Shown piece after piece: positions 28,367-36,566 of a DNA stretch of 64,000 nucleotides. The notes beneath the pieces were generated by a model. That model did no database searches. It was not told where the DNA came from and was given only the letters and a program-made list of their open reading frames with translations. Origin of the DNA: Billgrantia saliphila (GTDB taxonomy: Bacteria > Pseudomonadota > Gammaproteobacteria > Pseudomonadales > Halomonadaceae); assembly GCF_002930105.1 (NCBI RefSeq), contig NZ_PJRN01000002.1:1-64000 (forward strand), in the 5' to 3' direction. The position numbers and the translations under genes were made by a program. How positions within the stretch are numbered: the stretch's first letter is position 1; each line of letters begins with the position of its first letter.

Positions 28367-29863
28367 CTAGAGGTTGTCGAGCCCCTTTTCGGCCATGGCC
28401 ACGGCACGGAAGATGGCGCGCCCCTTGTTGAGCGTTTCCTGCCACTCGAGTTCGGGGACGGAGTCGGCGACCACTCCCGCTCCGGCCTGGACATGCAGCT
28501 CGCCATCCTTGATTACCGCAGTGCGAATGGCAATGGCCGTATCCATGTTGCCGTGCCAGGAGAGATAGCCCACCGCGCCGGAGTAAATGCCACGCTTGAC
28601 CGGCTCCAGTTCGTCGATGATCTCCATTGCCCGAATCTTGGGCGCCCCCGACAGCGTACCCGCCGGGAATGTCGCCCGCAGCACGTCCATGGCGGAAAGC
28701 CCCGGCTTCAGTTTCCCGGTAACGTTGGACACGATGTGCATCACATGGGAATAGCGCTCCACGGCCATCTGGTCGGTGACTCGCACCGAGCCGGTCTCGC
28801 TGATTCGCCCCACGTCGTTGCGCCCCAGGTCGATCAGCATCAGGTGTTCGGCCACCTCCTTGGGGTCGGCCAGCAGATCGGCCTCCAGCGCCATGTCCTC
28901 CTCTTCTGTCTTGCCGCGCATCCGCGTGCCGGCAATTGGCCGCACCGTGACTTCTCCCTCCTCGAGCCGGGCGAGAATCTCCGGCGACGAGCCCACCACA
29001 TGATGATCGCCGAGGTTGAAGAAGAACATGTACGGCGAAGGGTTGAGGCTGCGTAGCGCCCGGTACAAGTCGAGCGGCGAGGCCTGATAGGGGATCGACA
29101 TGCGCTGCGAAGGCACGCACTGCATCACGTCGCCGGCCAGTACGTACTGCTTTATCGTTTCCACCGCCGCCTTGAAGCCCGTCTCAGTAAAGCCCGAGGT
29201 GAAGTGTCCCTCCTCCACCGCGCTGCGGCCGGTACCGGGACTACCGGCCGGCGCGCTGGCACTGCGCAGCCGCTTCTCCAGCCCCGCCAGCCGATCGGCG
29301 GCCGCATCGTAGGCATTCGGCAAAGCGGGATCGGCATGCGTCCACAGCGTCAGACGCCCCGAGAGATTGTCGAATACGACCAGTTCATTGCAGACCATCA
29401 ACAGGACATCGGGCACGCCCAAGGGGTCGGGCTTCGCCGTGACGTGCGGGCCGCGCAGGCACGGTTCGATGTAGCGGATGGTGTCGTAACCGAAATAACC
29501 GACCAGACCACCGTCGAAGCGCGGCTGATCGTCCAAGCGCGGCACGCGAAAATCCGCCTGGAAGCGCTCGATCCAGGCGAGTGGGTCCTCGACCTCGTCG
29601 CGTGCTACGCACTCGCCGTGGCGGAAGTGGCTTACGCGGTGACCGCGTACCTCGATCCGCTCGTGGCTGGGCAGCCCGATGATCGAATAGCGCCCCCACT
29701 TCTCGCCACCCTGTACCGACTCGAGCAGGAAGCTCCAGGGTTCATCGGCCAGCTTCAGATAAGTGGACAGCGGCGTGTCGAGGTCAGCCAGCACCTCACG
29801 GGTGACCGGGATACGGTTGTAGCCAGCGCGGGCCAGCTCATGGAAACGTTCGGGAGTCATCAT
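28367..29863 (-). CDS. trpE: Anthranilate synthase component I
   Basis: This 498-residue enzyme makes anthranilate from chorismate with TrpG. The feedback-inhibition motif LLES is present at residues 46-49, so Trp control of activity is expected. The TrpE-type PIAGTRMRG (about 315), [18 protein letters not shown] (about 345), [18 protein letters not shown] and [19 protein letters not shown] mark the catalytic domain. The ATG at 29863 has AAGGA seven bases upstream. It is separated from trpGDC by the metal-binding gene and has no Trp-rich leader peptide of its own that I can find. Confidence 0.96.
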   Translation of the reverse strand: MMTPERFHELARAGYNRIPVTREVLADLDTPLSTYLKLADEPWSFLLESVQGGEKWGRYSIIGLPSHERIEVRGHRVSHFRHGECVARDEVEDPLAWIERFQADFRVPRLDDQPRFDGGLVGYFGYDTIRYIEPCLRGPHVTAKPDPLGVPDVLLMVCNELVVFDNLSGRLTLWTHADPALPNAYDAAADRLAGLEKRLRSASAPAGSPGTGRSAVEEGHFTSGFTETGFKAAVETIKQYVLAGDVMQCVPSQRMSIPYQASPLDLYRALRSLNPSPYMFFFNLGDHHVVGSSPEILARLEEGEVTVRPIAGTRMRGKTEEEDMALEADLLADPKEVAEHLMLIDLGRNDVGRISETGSVRVTDQMAVERYSHVMHIVSNVTGKLKPGLSAMDVLRATFPAGTLSGAPKIRAMEIIDELEPVKRGIYSGAVGYLSWHGNMDTAIAIRTAVIKDGELHVQAGAGVVADSVPELEWQETLNKGRAIFRAVAMAEKGLDNL

Positions 29864-30069
29864 GCCCGATTCCTTGAAGAGTCGACGGTGACGGGATTGG
29901 TGCAATCGCTATGACGGAGTGAAGGCGGGCGTCACCATCGCCAGCCGGCGGCCCCGGCAAACGGCATCGGCGAGCGGACGACAGTCGGGAAGCGACTGCC
30001 TCGGGCAGGGGGAAAATCATCCAGCGTTATGCGGCTGTCCATCGAAGCGTGTCCCGCGAAGATAGGCAA

Positions 30070-30085
30070 TCGGAATGAATTCCGA
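30070..30085. promoter_or_regulatory. Inverted repeat between gph and trpE
   Basis: TCGGAAT GA ATTCCGA forms 7-bp arms with a 2-bp centre, in the 248-bp gap between the gph stop and the trpE start. It may be an operator for a trpE promoter, or an mRNA hairpin. It does not resemble the enteric TrpR site. Confidence 0.35.
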
Positions 30086-30111
30086 ATCGTCGATAGGAAG
30101 TGAAAATCACC

Positions 30112-30777
30112 CTAAACGAGTTCCACCAGCGATTCAACCATGCCATCGGGCCGGCTATTGCGCACCGGCTCACCATGGTTGTAACCGTAGGGAACCGCCA
30201 GGGTGCGAAAGCCTGCGGCGCGTCCTGCCTCGACGTCATGACGCGAGTCGCCAACCATCAGGCAAGCGGTGACCGGCTGCCCGAAACGCTCGGCCACGTG
30301 CCATAGCGGTGCCGGATCGGGCTTTTTCTGCGGCAAGCTGTCGCCACCCAGGCACAGCGCGAAATGGCCATCGAGACCGAACGCTGACAGGATCGGCTGA
30401 ATCAGGGCAAACGGCTTGTTGGTGACCACGGCCAGGATCCGGCCATCTTCACGCAGGGCGTCGAGCGCCTCGCGCACGCCGGGATAGAGCCGGGTGCGGG
30501 CGGCGGGATCGCGACCGTAATGCCGCAGGAACCGCTCGTGGCCACGCTCCAGCCGCTCCGTCGACGGGGGTGCTCCCAGGGCATCGGCCAGCGCCTGCTC
30601 GATCAGCTTGCGCGAACCGCTGCCCACCCAGTCTCTCACCTTGGTCTCGCCCGCGGGTGGCAGCTCGAAGTCGGCCAGCACGGCGTCCACCGCCGCCGAG
30701 AGATCGGGTACGGAGTCGACCAGGGTGCCGTCCAGGTCGAAACAGATCAGGCGAATGTCGGCCAGCATTGGGTGCAT
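30112..30777 (-). CDS. gph: Phosphoglycolate phosphatase
   Basis: This 221-residue HAD-superfamily hydrolase has motif I CFDLDGTLVDS (about 11-21; nucleophile Asp). It also has motif II VVTNKP (about 115-120), with Lys in LPQKKPDPAPLWH, and motif IV VGDSRHDVEAGRAAGF. It removes phosphate from 2-phosphoglycolate formed during DNA repair. The rpe-gph-trpE neighbourhood is typical of pseudomonads and relatives, although two unrelated genes now sit between rpe and gph. The ATG at 30777 has GAGG eight bases upstream; a GTG at 30786 is less likely. Confidence 0.92.
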   Translation of the reverse strand: MHPMLADIRLICFDLDGTLVDSVPDLSAAVDAVLADFELPPAGETKVRDWVGSGSRKLIEQALADALGAPPSTERLERGHERFLRHYGRDPAARTRLYPGVREALDALREDGRILAVVTNKPFALIQPILSAFGLDGHFALCLGGDSLPQKKPDPAPLWHVAERFGQPVTACLMVGDSRHDVEAGRAAGFRTLAVPYGYNHGEPVRNSRPDGMVESLVELV

Positions 30778-30824
30778 CGGGATCACCTCGCGTTCATCGA
30801 GGCTTTATTGTGCCGCAAAGCCCG

Positions 30825-30853
30825 TAGGCAGGAAACGCCGCACCGCTTATGCT
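30825..30853 (+). promoter_or_regulatory. Promoter of the NADH dehydrogenase gene
   Basis: TAGGCA (30825-30830), a 17-bp spacer and TATGCT (30848-30853) match consensus at 4/6 each. The start near 30860 gives a leader of about 25 bases. Confidence 0.45.
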
Positions 30854-30884
30854 GGGGGCCGCATATTCTTCTCGAGGAGTGGGC

Positions 30885-32183
30885 ATGGACAGACAGCGGA
30901 TCGTGGTGGTCGGCGGCGGCGCCGGCGGTTTGGAACTGGTCACGCGCCTGGGGCGCCGACTAGGGCGTCGCGGTCGAGCCGAGGTGACCCTGATCGATCG
31001 CAACCCGACGCATATATGGAAACCGCTGCTCCACGAAGTGGCCACCGGTGCGCTGGATTCAGGGCTCGATGAAATTTCCTACCAGGGCCATGCCCGGGAC
31101 AACGGCTACCGCTTTCAACGCGGTACGCTCGAAGCGCTGGACCGGGAAGGCCGTCAGCTGCGCCTCGCCCCGGTCATCGACGAACATGGCGATGAAGTGC
31201 TACCGGCCCGCAGCATCGATTACGACCTGCTGGTGCTCTCGCTGGGCAGCGTCAGTAACGACTTCGGCACTCCCGGGGTCGCCGAGCATTGCCATTTTCT
31301 CGACAGCCCCGCCCAGGCGGAGGCCTTCCGCCGCGACATGCTCAATACCTTTCTGCGCTACAGCGACGCCGAACGGCGCAGCCATCCCCGGCTTACCGTG
31401 GGCATCGTGGGGGCCGGCGCTACCGGCGTGGAGCTCGCGGCCGAGCTCTACGATGCCTCGCGCATGTTGCACAGCTACGGCTTCACCGACATGGACAGCG
31501 GCCAGCTCGAAGTGCATCTGATCGAGGCGGCTCCGGACGTGCTGCCGGCCCTGCCCGAGCGTATCCGTACCGCCGTACGCAAGGAACTGGAACGGCTGGG
31601 CGTGCAGGTGCACACCGGTACCCGAGTGGTATGCGTCGACCGGGAAGGCATCATGACGGCCGACGAGCGGCGCATCGACACGGACCTCAACGTCTGGGCC
31701 GCCGGTATCAAGGCGCCCGACGTGCTCGCCAAACTGGGGCTGACCCTCGACCGCAACCAGCGCATTCGGGTCGAGCCCAACCTGCAGAGCGTCGACGATC
31801 CGCACATTTTCGCCTTCGGCGACTGCGCCAGCTGCCCCCAGCCGGACGGCAACCCAGTTCCGCCGCGCGCCCAGGCCGCTCATCAACAGGCCCAGCGACT
31901 CTATCGCAACCTGCGCGCACGTCTCGACGGGGGCGAACTCAAGCCGTTTCGCTACCGCGACCGTGGCTCGCTCATCTCGCTGGCGCACTTCGAAGCGATC
32001 GGCAGCCTGATGCGCGGTGCCTCGGCGCGCAGCCTGTTCGTCGAGGGTCAGCTCGCCAAGTTCTTCTATGCTTCGCTCTACCGTATGCATCAGCGCGCCA
32101 TACACGGCACCGCCAAGACCGCTCTCATCCTGCTGGCGGATGGCTTGAACCGTTTCATTCGCCCGCGCATGAAACTCCACTGA
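30885..32183 (+). CDS. ndh: Type II NADH dehydrogenase (NDH-2)
   Basis: This 432-residue single-subunit flavoprotein oxidises NADH and reduces quinone without pumping protons. The N-terminal FAD dinucleotide fold is VVVGGGAGGLELVTRLG (about 6-22). The NAD fold is VGIVGAGATGVELAAEL (about 173-189). IFAFGDCASCPQPDG (about 309-323) and PRAQAAHQQAQRL close the FAD site. A C-terminal amphipathic/hydrophobic tail (KFFYASLYRMHQRAIHG onward) likely anchors it to the inner membrane. GAGGAG precedes the ATG at 30885. Its 3' end overlaps the GIY-YIG gene by 29 bp, tail to tail. Confidence 0.9.
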   Translation: MDRQRIVVVGGGAGGLELVTRLGRRLGRRGRAEVTLIDRNPTHIWKPLLHEVATGALDSGLDEISYQGHARDNGYRFQRGTLEALDREGRQLRLAPVIDEHGDEVLPARSIDYDLLVLSLGSVSNDFGTPGVAEHCHFLDSPAQAEAFRRDMLNTFLRYSDAERRSHPRLTVGIVGAGATGVELAAELYDASRMLHSYGFTDMDSGQLEVHLIEAAPDVLPALPERIRTAVRKELERLGVQVHTGTRVVCVDREGIMTADERRIDTDLNVWAAGIKAPDVLAKLGLTLDRNQRIRVEPNLQSVDDPHIFAFGDCASCPQPDGNPVPPRAQAAHQQAQRLYRNLRARLDGGELKPFRYRDRGSLISLAHFEAIGSLMRGASARSLFVEGQLAKFFYASLYRMHQRAIHGTAKTALILLADGLNRFIRPRMKLH

Positions 32184-32466
32184 GGATTGCCTGGCGAGCC
32201 TCGGCGCCACGCCGGGCCAACCAGGCCCGTTTGCGCGGCGCCGGGAGCCGCTTGAGTTCTGCCTCCAGGCGCAGTGCCTGGCCGTGGCTGCCCACCGGTT
32301 CGTGATGCACCAGCGTCAGTGGCCCACGCCCTCGCAGCGCCTTGGCACCGCGACCGGCGAGGTGCTCGGCGAAGCGGCGCTCGACATTCGTGGTGATGCC
32401 GGTATAGAGGGCGCCGCGGGCCGTCTCGATCATGTAGAGATACCATTGCGGAGCCGCCTCGCTCAC
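32155..32466 (-). CDS. GIY-YIG nuclease superfamily protein (UPF0213/YhbQ)
   Basis: This 103-residue protein is a lone GIY-YIG domain. [20 protein letters not shown] (about 8-27) holds the paired YLY...YTG strands. The catalytic Arg lies in [20 protein letters not shown], and the metal Glu in [11 protein letters not shown]. YhbQ relatives have nuclease activity on DNA; cellular role unclear. It begins with GTG overlapping the rpe stop (GTGA), so translation is probably coupled to rpe. Its 3' end runs 29 bp into the convergent ndh gene. Confidence 0.87.
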   Translation of the reverse strand: MSEAAPQWYLYMIETARGALYTGITTNVERRFAEHLAGRGAKALRGRGPLTLVHHEPVGSHGQALRLEAELKRLPAPRKRAWLARRGAEARQAILSGVSCAGE

Positions 32467-33176
32467 GGTTTCTCGCCTTCCACGCTGGCAAGCTGCTCGC
32501 GGAAAGCGCGCATCACACTGTCGTAACGATGGGCATCGTCAGCGCGTGATGCGCTGAACACGGCCGATCCGGCGACGAAGGTGTCGGCGCCGGCACGGGC
32601 GATCTCGGCGATGTTCTCGACCTTCACCCCACCGTCGATCTCGAGGCGAATGTCATGGCCCGAGGCATCGATGCGACGACGGGCCTCGCGCAGCTTGTCG
32701 AGCGTCGCGGGAATGAAGGCCTGTCCCCCGAACCCGGGATTGACGCTCATCAGCAGGATCATGTCGACCTTGTCCATCACGTAGTCGAGGTAGGAGAGCG
32801 GCGTGGCCGGGTTGAATACCAGCCCCGCCTTGCACCCGCCGGCACGAATCAGCTGCAGCGAGCGATCGATGTGCTCGGAGGCTTCCGGATGAAAGGTAAT
32901 GTAGGTGGCTCCCGCCTCGATGAAGTCATCGATCAGCCGATCCACCGGCTTGACCATCAGATGGGCGTCGATGGGCGCGGTGACGCCGTGCTTGCGCAGT
33001 GCCTGGCAGACCATCGGTCCGATGGTCAGATTGGGCACGTAATGGTTGTCCATGACGTCGAAATGGACTATGTCGGCGCCGGAGGCCAGCACGTTATCCA
33101 CTTCTTCGCCCAGGCGGGCGAAATCGGCGGAGAGAATCGAAGGGGCAATCAGGAAGTCGCGGGTCGCGTCGCTCAT
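32463..33176 (-). CDS. rpe: Ribulose-phosphate 3-epimerase
   Basis: This 237-residue TIM-barrel enzyme interconverts ribulose-5-phosphate and xylulose-5-phosphate. [16 protein letters not shown] (about 11-26), [16 protein letters not shown] (about 36-51, metal His/Asp), DAHLMVK (about 70-76), [14 protein letters not shown] (about 143-156) and EIDGGVK (about 178-184) are all intact. The ATG at 33176 starts at the homology; a longer frame upstream has no support. It is coupled to the downstream GIY-YIG gene and lies near gph and trpE. Confidence 0.95.
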   Translation of the reverse strand: MSDATRDFLIAPSILSADFARLGEEVDNVLASGADIVHFDVMDNHYVPNLTIGPMVCQALRKHGVTAPIDAHLMVKPVDRLIDDFIEAGATYITFHPEASEHIDRSLQLIRAGGCKAGLVFNPATPLSYLDYVMDKVDMILLMSVNPGFGGQAFIPATLDKLREARRRIDASGHDIRLEIDGGVKVENIAEIARAGADTFVAGSAVFSASRADDAHRYDSVMRAFREQLASVEGEKP

Positions 33177-33263
33177 GGGCCTGTCCAGCAGTCGCACGGG
33201 GAAAGGCGCCATGGTACCAAACTCCGCGAGACGTCGGGAAAGGCCGCGCGGCGACGGTGGGGT

Positions 33264-33707
33264 TCAGTTGTCGCGGCGGGACTGACGCGACCACGCCATC
33301 AACGTCTCGCTCTCCCCGCTGAGCGGTTCGCGGCGCTCCTCCACGACCTGGAACCCCAGGCGGCGATAAAAAGAGACGGCGCGCACGTTACGGGAATAGA
33401 CGCACAGTGTGATGCGCTTGCGCACGCCCATGGCGTGCGCCATCAGATGCGTACCATGGCCGAAACTCTGCACCTCGGGGTCGATGAACAGAGCCTCCAG
33501 ATGATCGCCGTTGAGCGAGGCGAAACCGATCACCCGACCGGCGACCTCGAGCACATGCGTCTCGGCGTTCGGCAGGTAGCGCTGGGCCATGTCCGCCGCC
33601 CGCGCCTGCCAGAAATCGGCGGCAATGAAGTCGTGGGCCAGCATCGAGGCGCGCAGCCAGATATCGACGAGCTGAGGTATGTCACTCTGGTTGGCGGTTC
33701 GTATCAT
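33264..33707 (-). CDS. GNAT N-acetyltransferase, YjaB-like
   Basis: This 147-residue single GNAT domain resembles E. coli YjaB along its length: IPQLVDIWLRASMLAHDFI at the start, then GDHLEALFIDPEVQSFGHGT (about 70-89) containing the acetyl-CoA loop. VYSRNVRAVSFYRRLGFQVV (about 106-125) is the usual GNAT end. YjaB is reported to acetylate protein lysines; the substrate here is unknown. The acetyl-CoA loop reads QSFGHGT, a divergent form of Q/RxxGxG/A. GGGAGAG before the ATG at 33707 supports the start over a longer upstream frame. Confidence 0.8.
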   Translation of the reverse strand: MIRTANQSDIPQLVDIWLRASMLAHDFIAADFWQARAADMAQRYLPNAETHVLEVAGRVIGFASLNGDHLEALFIDPEVQSFGHGTHLMAHAMGVRKRITLCVYSRNVRAVSFYRRLGFQVVEERREPLSGESETLMAWSRQSRRDN

Positions 33708-33864
33708 GGGGCTCTCCCGGGCTGAGAGTTCGAGTGTAACCGCTCGCGCCGGCAACGGCTCAACGCTGTCGCCACCCGCTGGCAGCCGATATACTGGCTT
33801 CGGTCGCAAGCGGGCGCACTTCGCATGCCACCAACAGCTCGTATCACGCCTTTGGGGAAACAGA

Positions 33865-34455
33865 ATGAATCGACGTCATGTCCTGTACGCCGGCGCCGCC
33901 CTGCTGGTCGCTATCCTGCTGGCCGGCTGTGCCAGCCCTCACTACCTGCAGCTCAACCCTCAGCGCAGCACGTCGGTCGATCAATTCGGCAATGGCCAGG
34001 CCGTTACCGTGGCGGCCGCCGACGAGCGCGAGGATGACGTGATCGGCACCCGCAGCGGCAGTGCCATGTCCACCGCGGTCATTACCGTCAGCGCTCACGA
34101 GCTGGTGCCGCAACTTCAGCGCGAGGCCGAGCGTGCCGTACGCGACATGGGCTTCTCGCCCACCCTCGAACCCGCCAATGGCCACCCGAGCCTGACAGTG
34201 TCCCTGCTGCACCTGGGCTATGAGCGTGGAGAGAATCGCCCGGTCATCGACGAAGCCCGACTCAAGGCGATACTCGAGGTCAAGGTGGTCAATCAGGGCA
34301 CTACCTACACCGGCACCTACACCTCACGCCGCACCCAGAGCTATGCGGTACGCCCCGATCGCGACACCAACACGCGCATGCTCAACGATCTGATCAGCGA
34401 CGCTCTCGACCGTGCTTTCAGCGATCCGGAGCTGGGACGACTGCTGGCCCGCTGA
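33865..34455 (+). CDS. YajG-family lipoprotein
   Basis: This 196-residue protein has a lipoprotein signal ending in the lipobox LLAGCAS (Cys about residue 26), so it should be lipidated and exported. The mature part fits YajG. It carries DEREDDVIGTRSG, LVPQLQREAERAVRDMGF and a C-terminal LNDLISDALDRAFSDPELGRLL. The residues after Cys (ASPH) do not give the Asp inner-membrane retention signal, so outer-membrane anchoring is likely. Function unknown. A TATACT at 33790-33795 may be its -10 box. Confidence 0.82.
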   Translation: MNRRHVLYAGAALLVAILLAGCASPHYLQLNPQRSTSVDQFGNGQAVTVAAADEREDDVIGTRSGSAMSTAVITVSAHELVPQLQREAERAVRDMGFSPTLEPANGHPSLTVSLLHLGYERGENRPVIDEARLKAILEVKVVNQGTTYTGTYTSRRTQSYAVRPDRDTNTRMLNDLISDALDRAFSDPELGRLLAR

Positions 34456-34527
34456 AGCATACGAGAGGCGTGACGGACGCCGCGCCTGGACGTACCGCAA
34501 AAAGGCGGGACGAGCACGAAGCGCGGC

Positions 34528-35169
34528 TCAGACCGAAGGTCCCCGGCGCACCATGGCCCAGACACTCTCGCGAAAGCCGCTATCCGCCTCCGGCCCGCCA
34601 TCCTCCAGATGGGTGAGCTGAAAATTGGGCTCGAACAGCTCACGCACTTCCTCGGCCGGCACGTGAAAAGGCGGCCCTGCCGCCTCGTCACCGGGCGCCC
34701 GGGTCAGTGCAATCAACAGCCCCCTGGCACCGGGAGGCGTCAACTGGGCCATGTGGAAGGCATAGCGCTGGCGTGTCGCAGGCGGTAGCGCGATCAGCGC
34801 CGCCCTATCGTAGAAGGCGCCGATCTCGGCGGCCTGATCGATATGGAAGTGGAAGAAGTCGCCACACCACAGCTCCACGTTGCCTTGGCGACAAACGTCG
34901 AACGGCTCCTGACGGTAGCGCGAGACACTGCCTACCCCTTCGGTAACGAATTGCTCGATCGCCTCTTCGGCCAGTTCGATGCCGAGCACCGGATGGTCGT
35001 GGCGCGCCAGCCAGCGCATATCCAGGCTCTTGCCGCACAGCGGCACGAGCACCTTGGTTCCCGGTCGCACGCCGAGCTGCGGCCAGTAGCGAACCAGTGC
35101 CGGATGCACCTCGGGACGGTGAAATCCGATGCGCCCCTCCCGCCAGCGGTCTAGCCATTCTTGCGCCAT
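34528..35169 (-). CDS. tpm: Thiopurine S-methyltransferase
   Basis: This 213-residue SAM-dependent methyltransferase starts with MAQEWLDRWREGRIGFHRPEVHP, the TPMT family opening. SAM motif I is VLVPLCGKSLDMRWLA (about 40-55), VLGIELAEEAIEQF (about 60-73) is motif II, and AEIGAFYDRAALIALPP (about 113-129) follows. In bacteria this family detoxifies thiopurines and methylates selenium and tellurium oxyanions. It lies 10 bp downstream of the SH3-domain gene in the same direction. Confidence 0.92.
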   Translation of the reverse strand: MAQEWLDRWREGRIGFHRPEVHPALVRYWPQLGVRPGTKVLVPLCGKSLDMRWLARHDHPVLGIELAEEAIEQFVTEGVGSVSRYRQEPFDVCRQGNVELWCGDFFHFHIDQAAEIGAFYDRAALIALPPATRQRYAFHMAQLTPPGARGLLIALTRAPGDEAAGPPFHVPAEEVRELFEPNFQLTHLEDGGPEADSGFRESVWAMVRRGPSV

Positions 35170-35179
35170 GAGGCCTCCG

Positions 35180-35809
35180 TCAGAACCAACGGTCGCGCTT
35201 GCGCTTCCGGCGCGGCAGATGAGGAATGATCAAGCCCACCAGCAAGCCGGCGCCGGCCACGCCGCCGCCGTACATGAAGTAGCGCATCAACAGGTCCTCC
35301 TCCTGGGTATCCAGGCGCGCCTGCAGCTGGCGGATGGTACGTCGCGACTGTTCAGCCTCGCTGTCGAGCTGATGATTGCGCTCTTCCAGTTCGGCGATAC
35401 GCCGTTCTCGCGCTTCAAGCGTCTCGGTCATGGCCGAGACTCGCCCCTCCCAGGTCTCGTTGATTCCGTCCAGTTCCGCTTCCAGCTCGGCCACCTGGTT
35501 TTGTAACCGCGGCAGCTGTTCGCGGGCACTGGGCTCCTCCTGCAACTCGTCGCTGAGCACCCATACCCGGTCGCCCTCGGTATCCTCGACCCGGCTGTAG
35601 TCACCGCTCACCTCGAGCACCGTCACCGGTTCGCCGGCGGTCAGTGTGCCCACGATGCGGTAACCGTCGGTCGGCCCGCTACGCACATAGGTAGTCAGCT
35701 GTTCGGAGACCCAGTGAGTGTTGTCACCACTCTGCTGGGCGTGTAGCGGCAGGGCCATGAGGCCCAGCGACACGCCCGCGAAGACAATCTTGATCCGATG
35801 CATCGTCAT
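35180..35809 (-). CDS. SH3-domain, coiled-coil membrane protein (TIGR04211/YgiM-like)
   Basis: This 209-residue protein has a signal peptide (FAGVSLGLMALPLHAQQ, about 9-25). A bacterial SH3 domain follows (about 30-90; THWVSEQLTTYVRSGPTDGY, VTVLEVSGDYSRVE). A long coiled coil (about 95-175) leads to a C-terminal membrane helix (MYGGGVAGAGLLVGLIIPHL, about 181-200) and a very basic tail. This is the YgiM layout, so it is probably inner-membrane anchored with SH3 domain and coiled coil in the periplasm. AGGA lies seven bases before the ATG at 35809; an ATG six bases later is possible. Confidence 0.85.
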   Translation of the reverse strand: MTMHRIKIVFAGVSLGLMALPLHAQQSGDNTHWVSEQLTTYVRSGPTDGYRIVGTLTAGEPVTVLEVSGDYSRVEDTEGDRVWVLSDELQEEPSAREQLPRLQNQVAELEAELDGINETWEGRVSAMTETLEARERRIAELEERNHQLDSEAEQSRRTIRQLQARLDTQEEDLLMRYFMYGGGVAGAGLLVGLIIPHLPRRKRKRDRWF

Positions 35810-35884
35810 GCCGTTGTCCTGGCTGTTGATCCACGCGCGACACGCTCGCATGCCGCACCGTGTTGCCGTTGACGTTCAGCGGCC

Positions 35885-35906
35885 TATCCACAGTTCCTGT
35901 GGATAA
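35885..35906. promoter_or_regulatory. Inverted pair of DnaA-box-like sites
   Basis: TATCCACAG TTC CTGTGGATA (35885-35905) is a perfect 9-bp inverted repeat. Its right half, read on the minus strand with 35906, is TTATCCACA, the exact DnaA box; the left half (CTATCCACA) has one mismatch. It lies 75 bp upstream of the SH3-protein start. No replication genes are nearby. Confidence 0.55.
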
Positions 35907-36011
35907 GCCCCGGGAAAACTGCTGGAAAGGCGCCGCCGCGAGAGGCCCGGTGCGGGCTCGTGTCGGGGTGGTCGTTTCCTGACCAGATCGTAAGCGCCGA
36001 TCGGCGCCCGC

Positions 36012-36341
36012 TCAGCGCTCGCTCTTCGGGGGAGGCATCGGGCCGCGCGGAAACTCGGCCACGCGCCCCTCGCTCTTCACGGCGCGCGCCGGCCCTTCGC
36101 GCTCCACCTCATCGATGCGAACGATGGCATTGAGGGGCAAATAGCTGCGCTTAACGCCATCGAAGGTATGCCGCAATCTGTCGGCCGAAGGATCGACGAC
36201 CAGCTTCGAACCGTCCTCGAAGACGAATTCCTCGACCTCGATGAAGCCCCAGAGTTCACTTTGGAAGATCTCACGGACGTAGAGCTCCCAGACTTCGCCC
36301 TGCTGATGGAATACCACCCGGTAGATTGGCTTGGCCGCCAT
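36012..36341 (-). CDS. DUF1820 family protein
   Basis: This 109-residue cytosolic protein matches the DUF1820 family: IYRVVFHQQGEVWELYVREI (about 6-25), the core LWGFIEVEEFVFED (about 30-43), LVVDPSADRL and LPLNAIVRIDEVEREG (about 74-89). The function is unknown. It is divergent from miaB, a linkage I recall from other gammaproteobacteria. The start at 36341 begins at homology; ATG at 36353 (four codons upstream) is an alternative because GAGG abuts it. Confidence 0.82.
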   Translation of the reverse strand: MAAKPIYRVVFHQQGEVWELYVREIFQSELWGFIEVEEFVFEDGSKLVVDPSADRLRHTFDGVKRSYLPLNAIVRIDEVEREGPARAVKSEGRVAEFPRGPMPPPKSER

Positions 36342-36444
36342 AAGGCCTGACATCCTCAACGTTCGATTGCCACCCGCCGCCCCCAATCGGAGCGCACGCC
36401 AGGGGCAAGCGTATCACAGTCCATGTGGGGCGCGACGCCCCCAC

Positions 36445-36473
36445 TGGCCCCGCCGCATGCGCTTCCGTATAAT
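36445..36473 (+). promoter_or_regulatory. Promoter of miaB
   Basis: A perfect -10 TATAAT (36468-36473) follows a weak -35 TGGCCC (36445-36450) with a 17-bp spacer. The start near 36480 gives an 87-base leader. Confidence 0.55.
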
Positions 36474-36566
36474 GCCGTCATCTTCGAGAACGGCTCCGTA
36501 GCCCATTCCCGCGACACTCCACTTACCGGTGACGCACGCGTCGGACAACCGACCGACCCTATTCTT

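Noticed and set aside
35885..35906. Replication origin
   Set aside because: Only two DnaA-like boxes, no AT-rich unwinding region, and no dnaA, dnaN, gidA or parAB nearby. Kept only as a DnaA-box pair.
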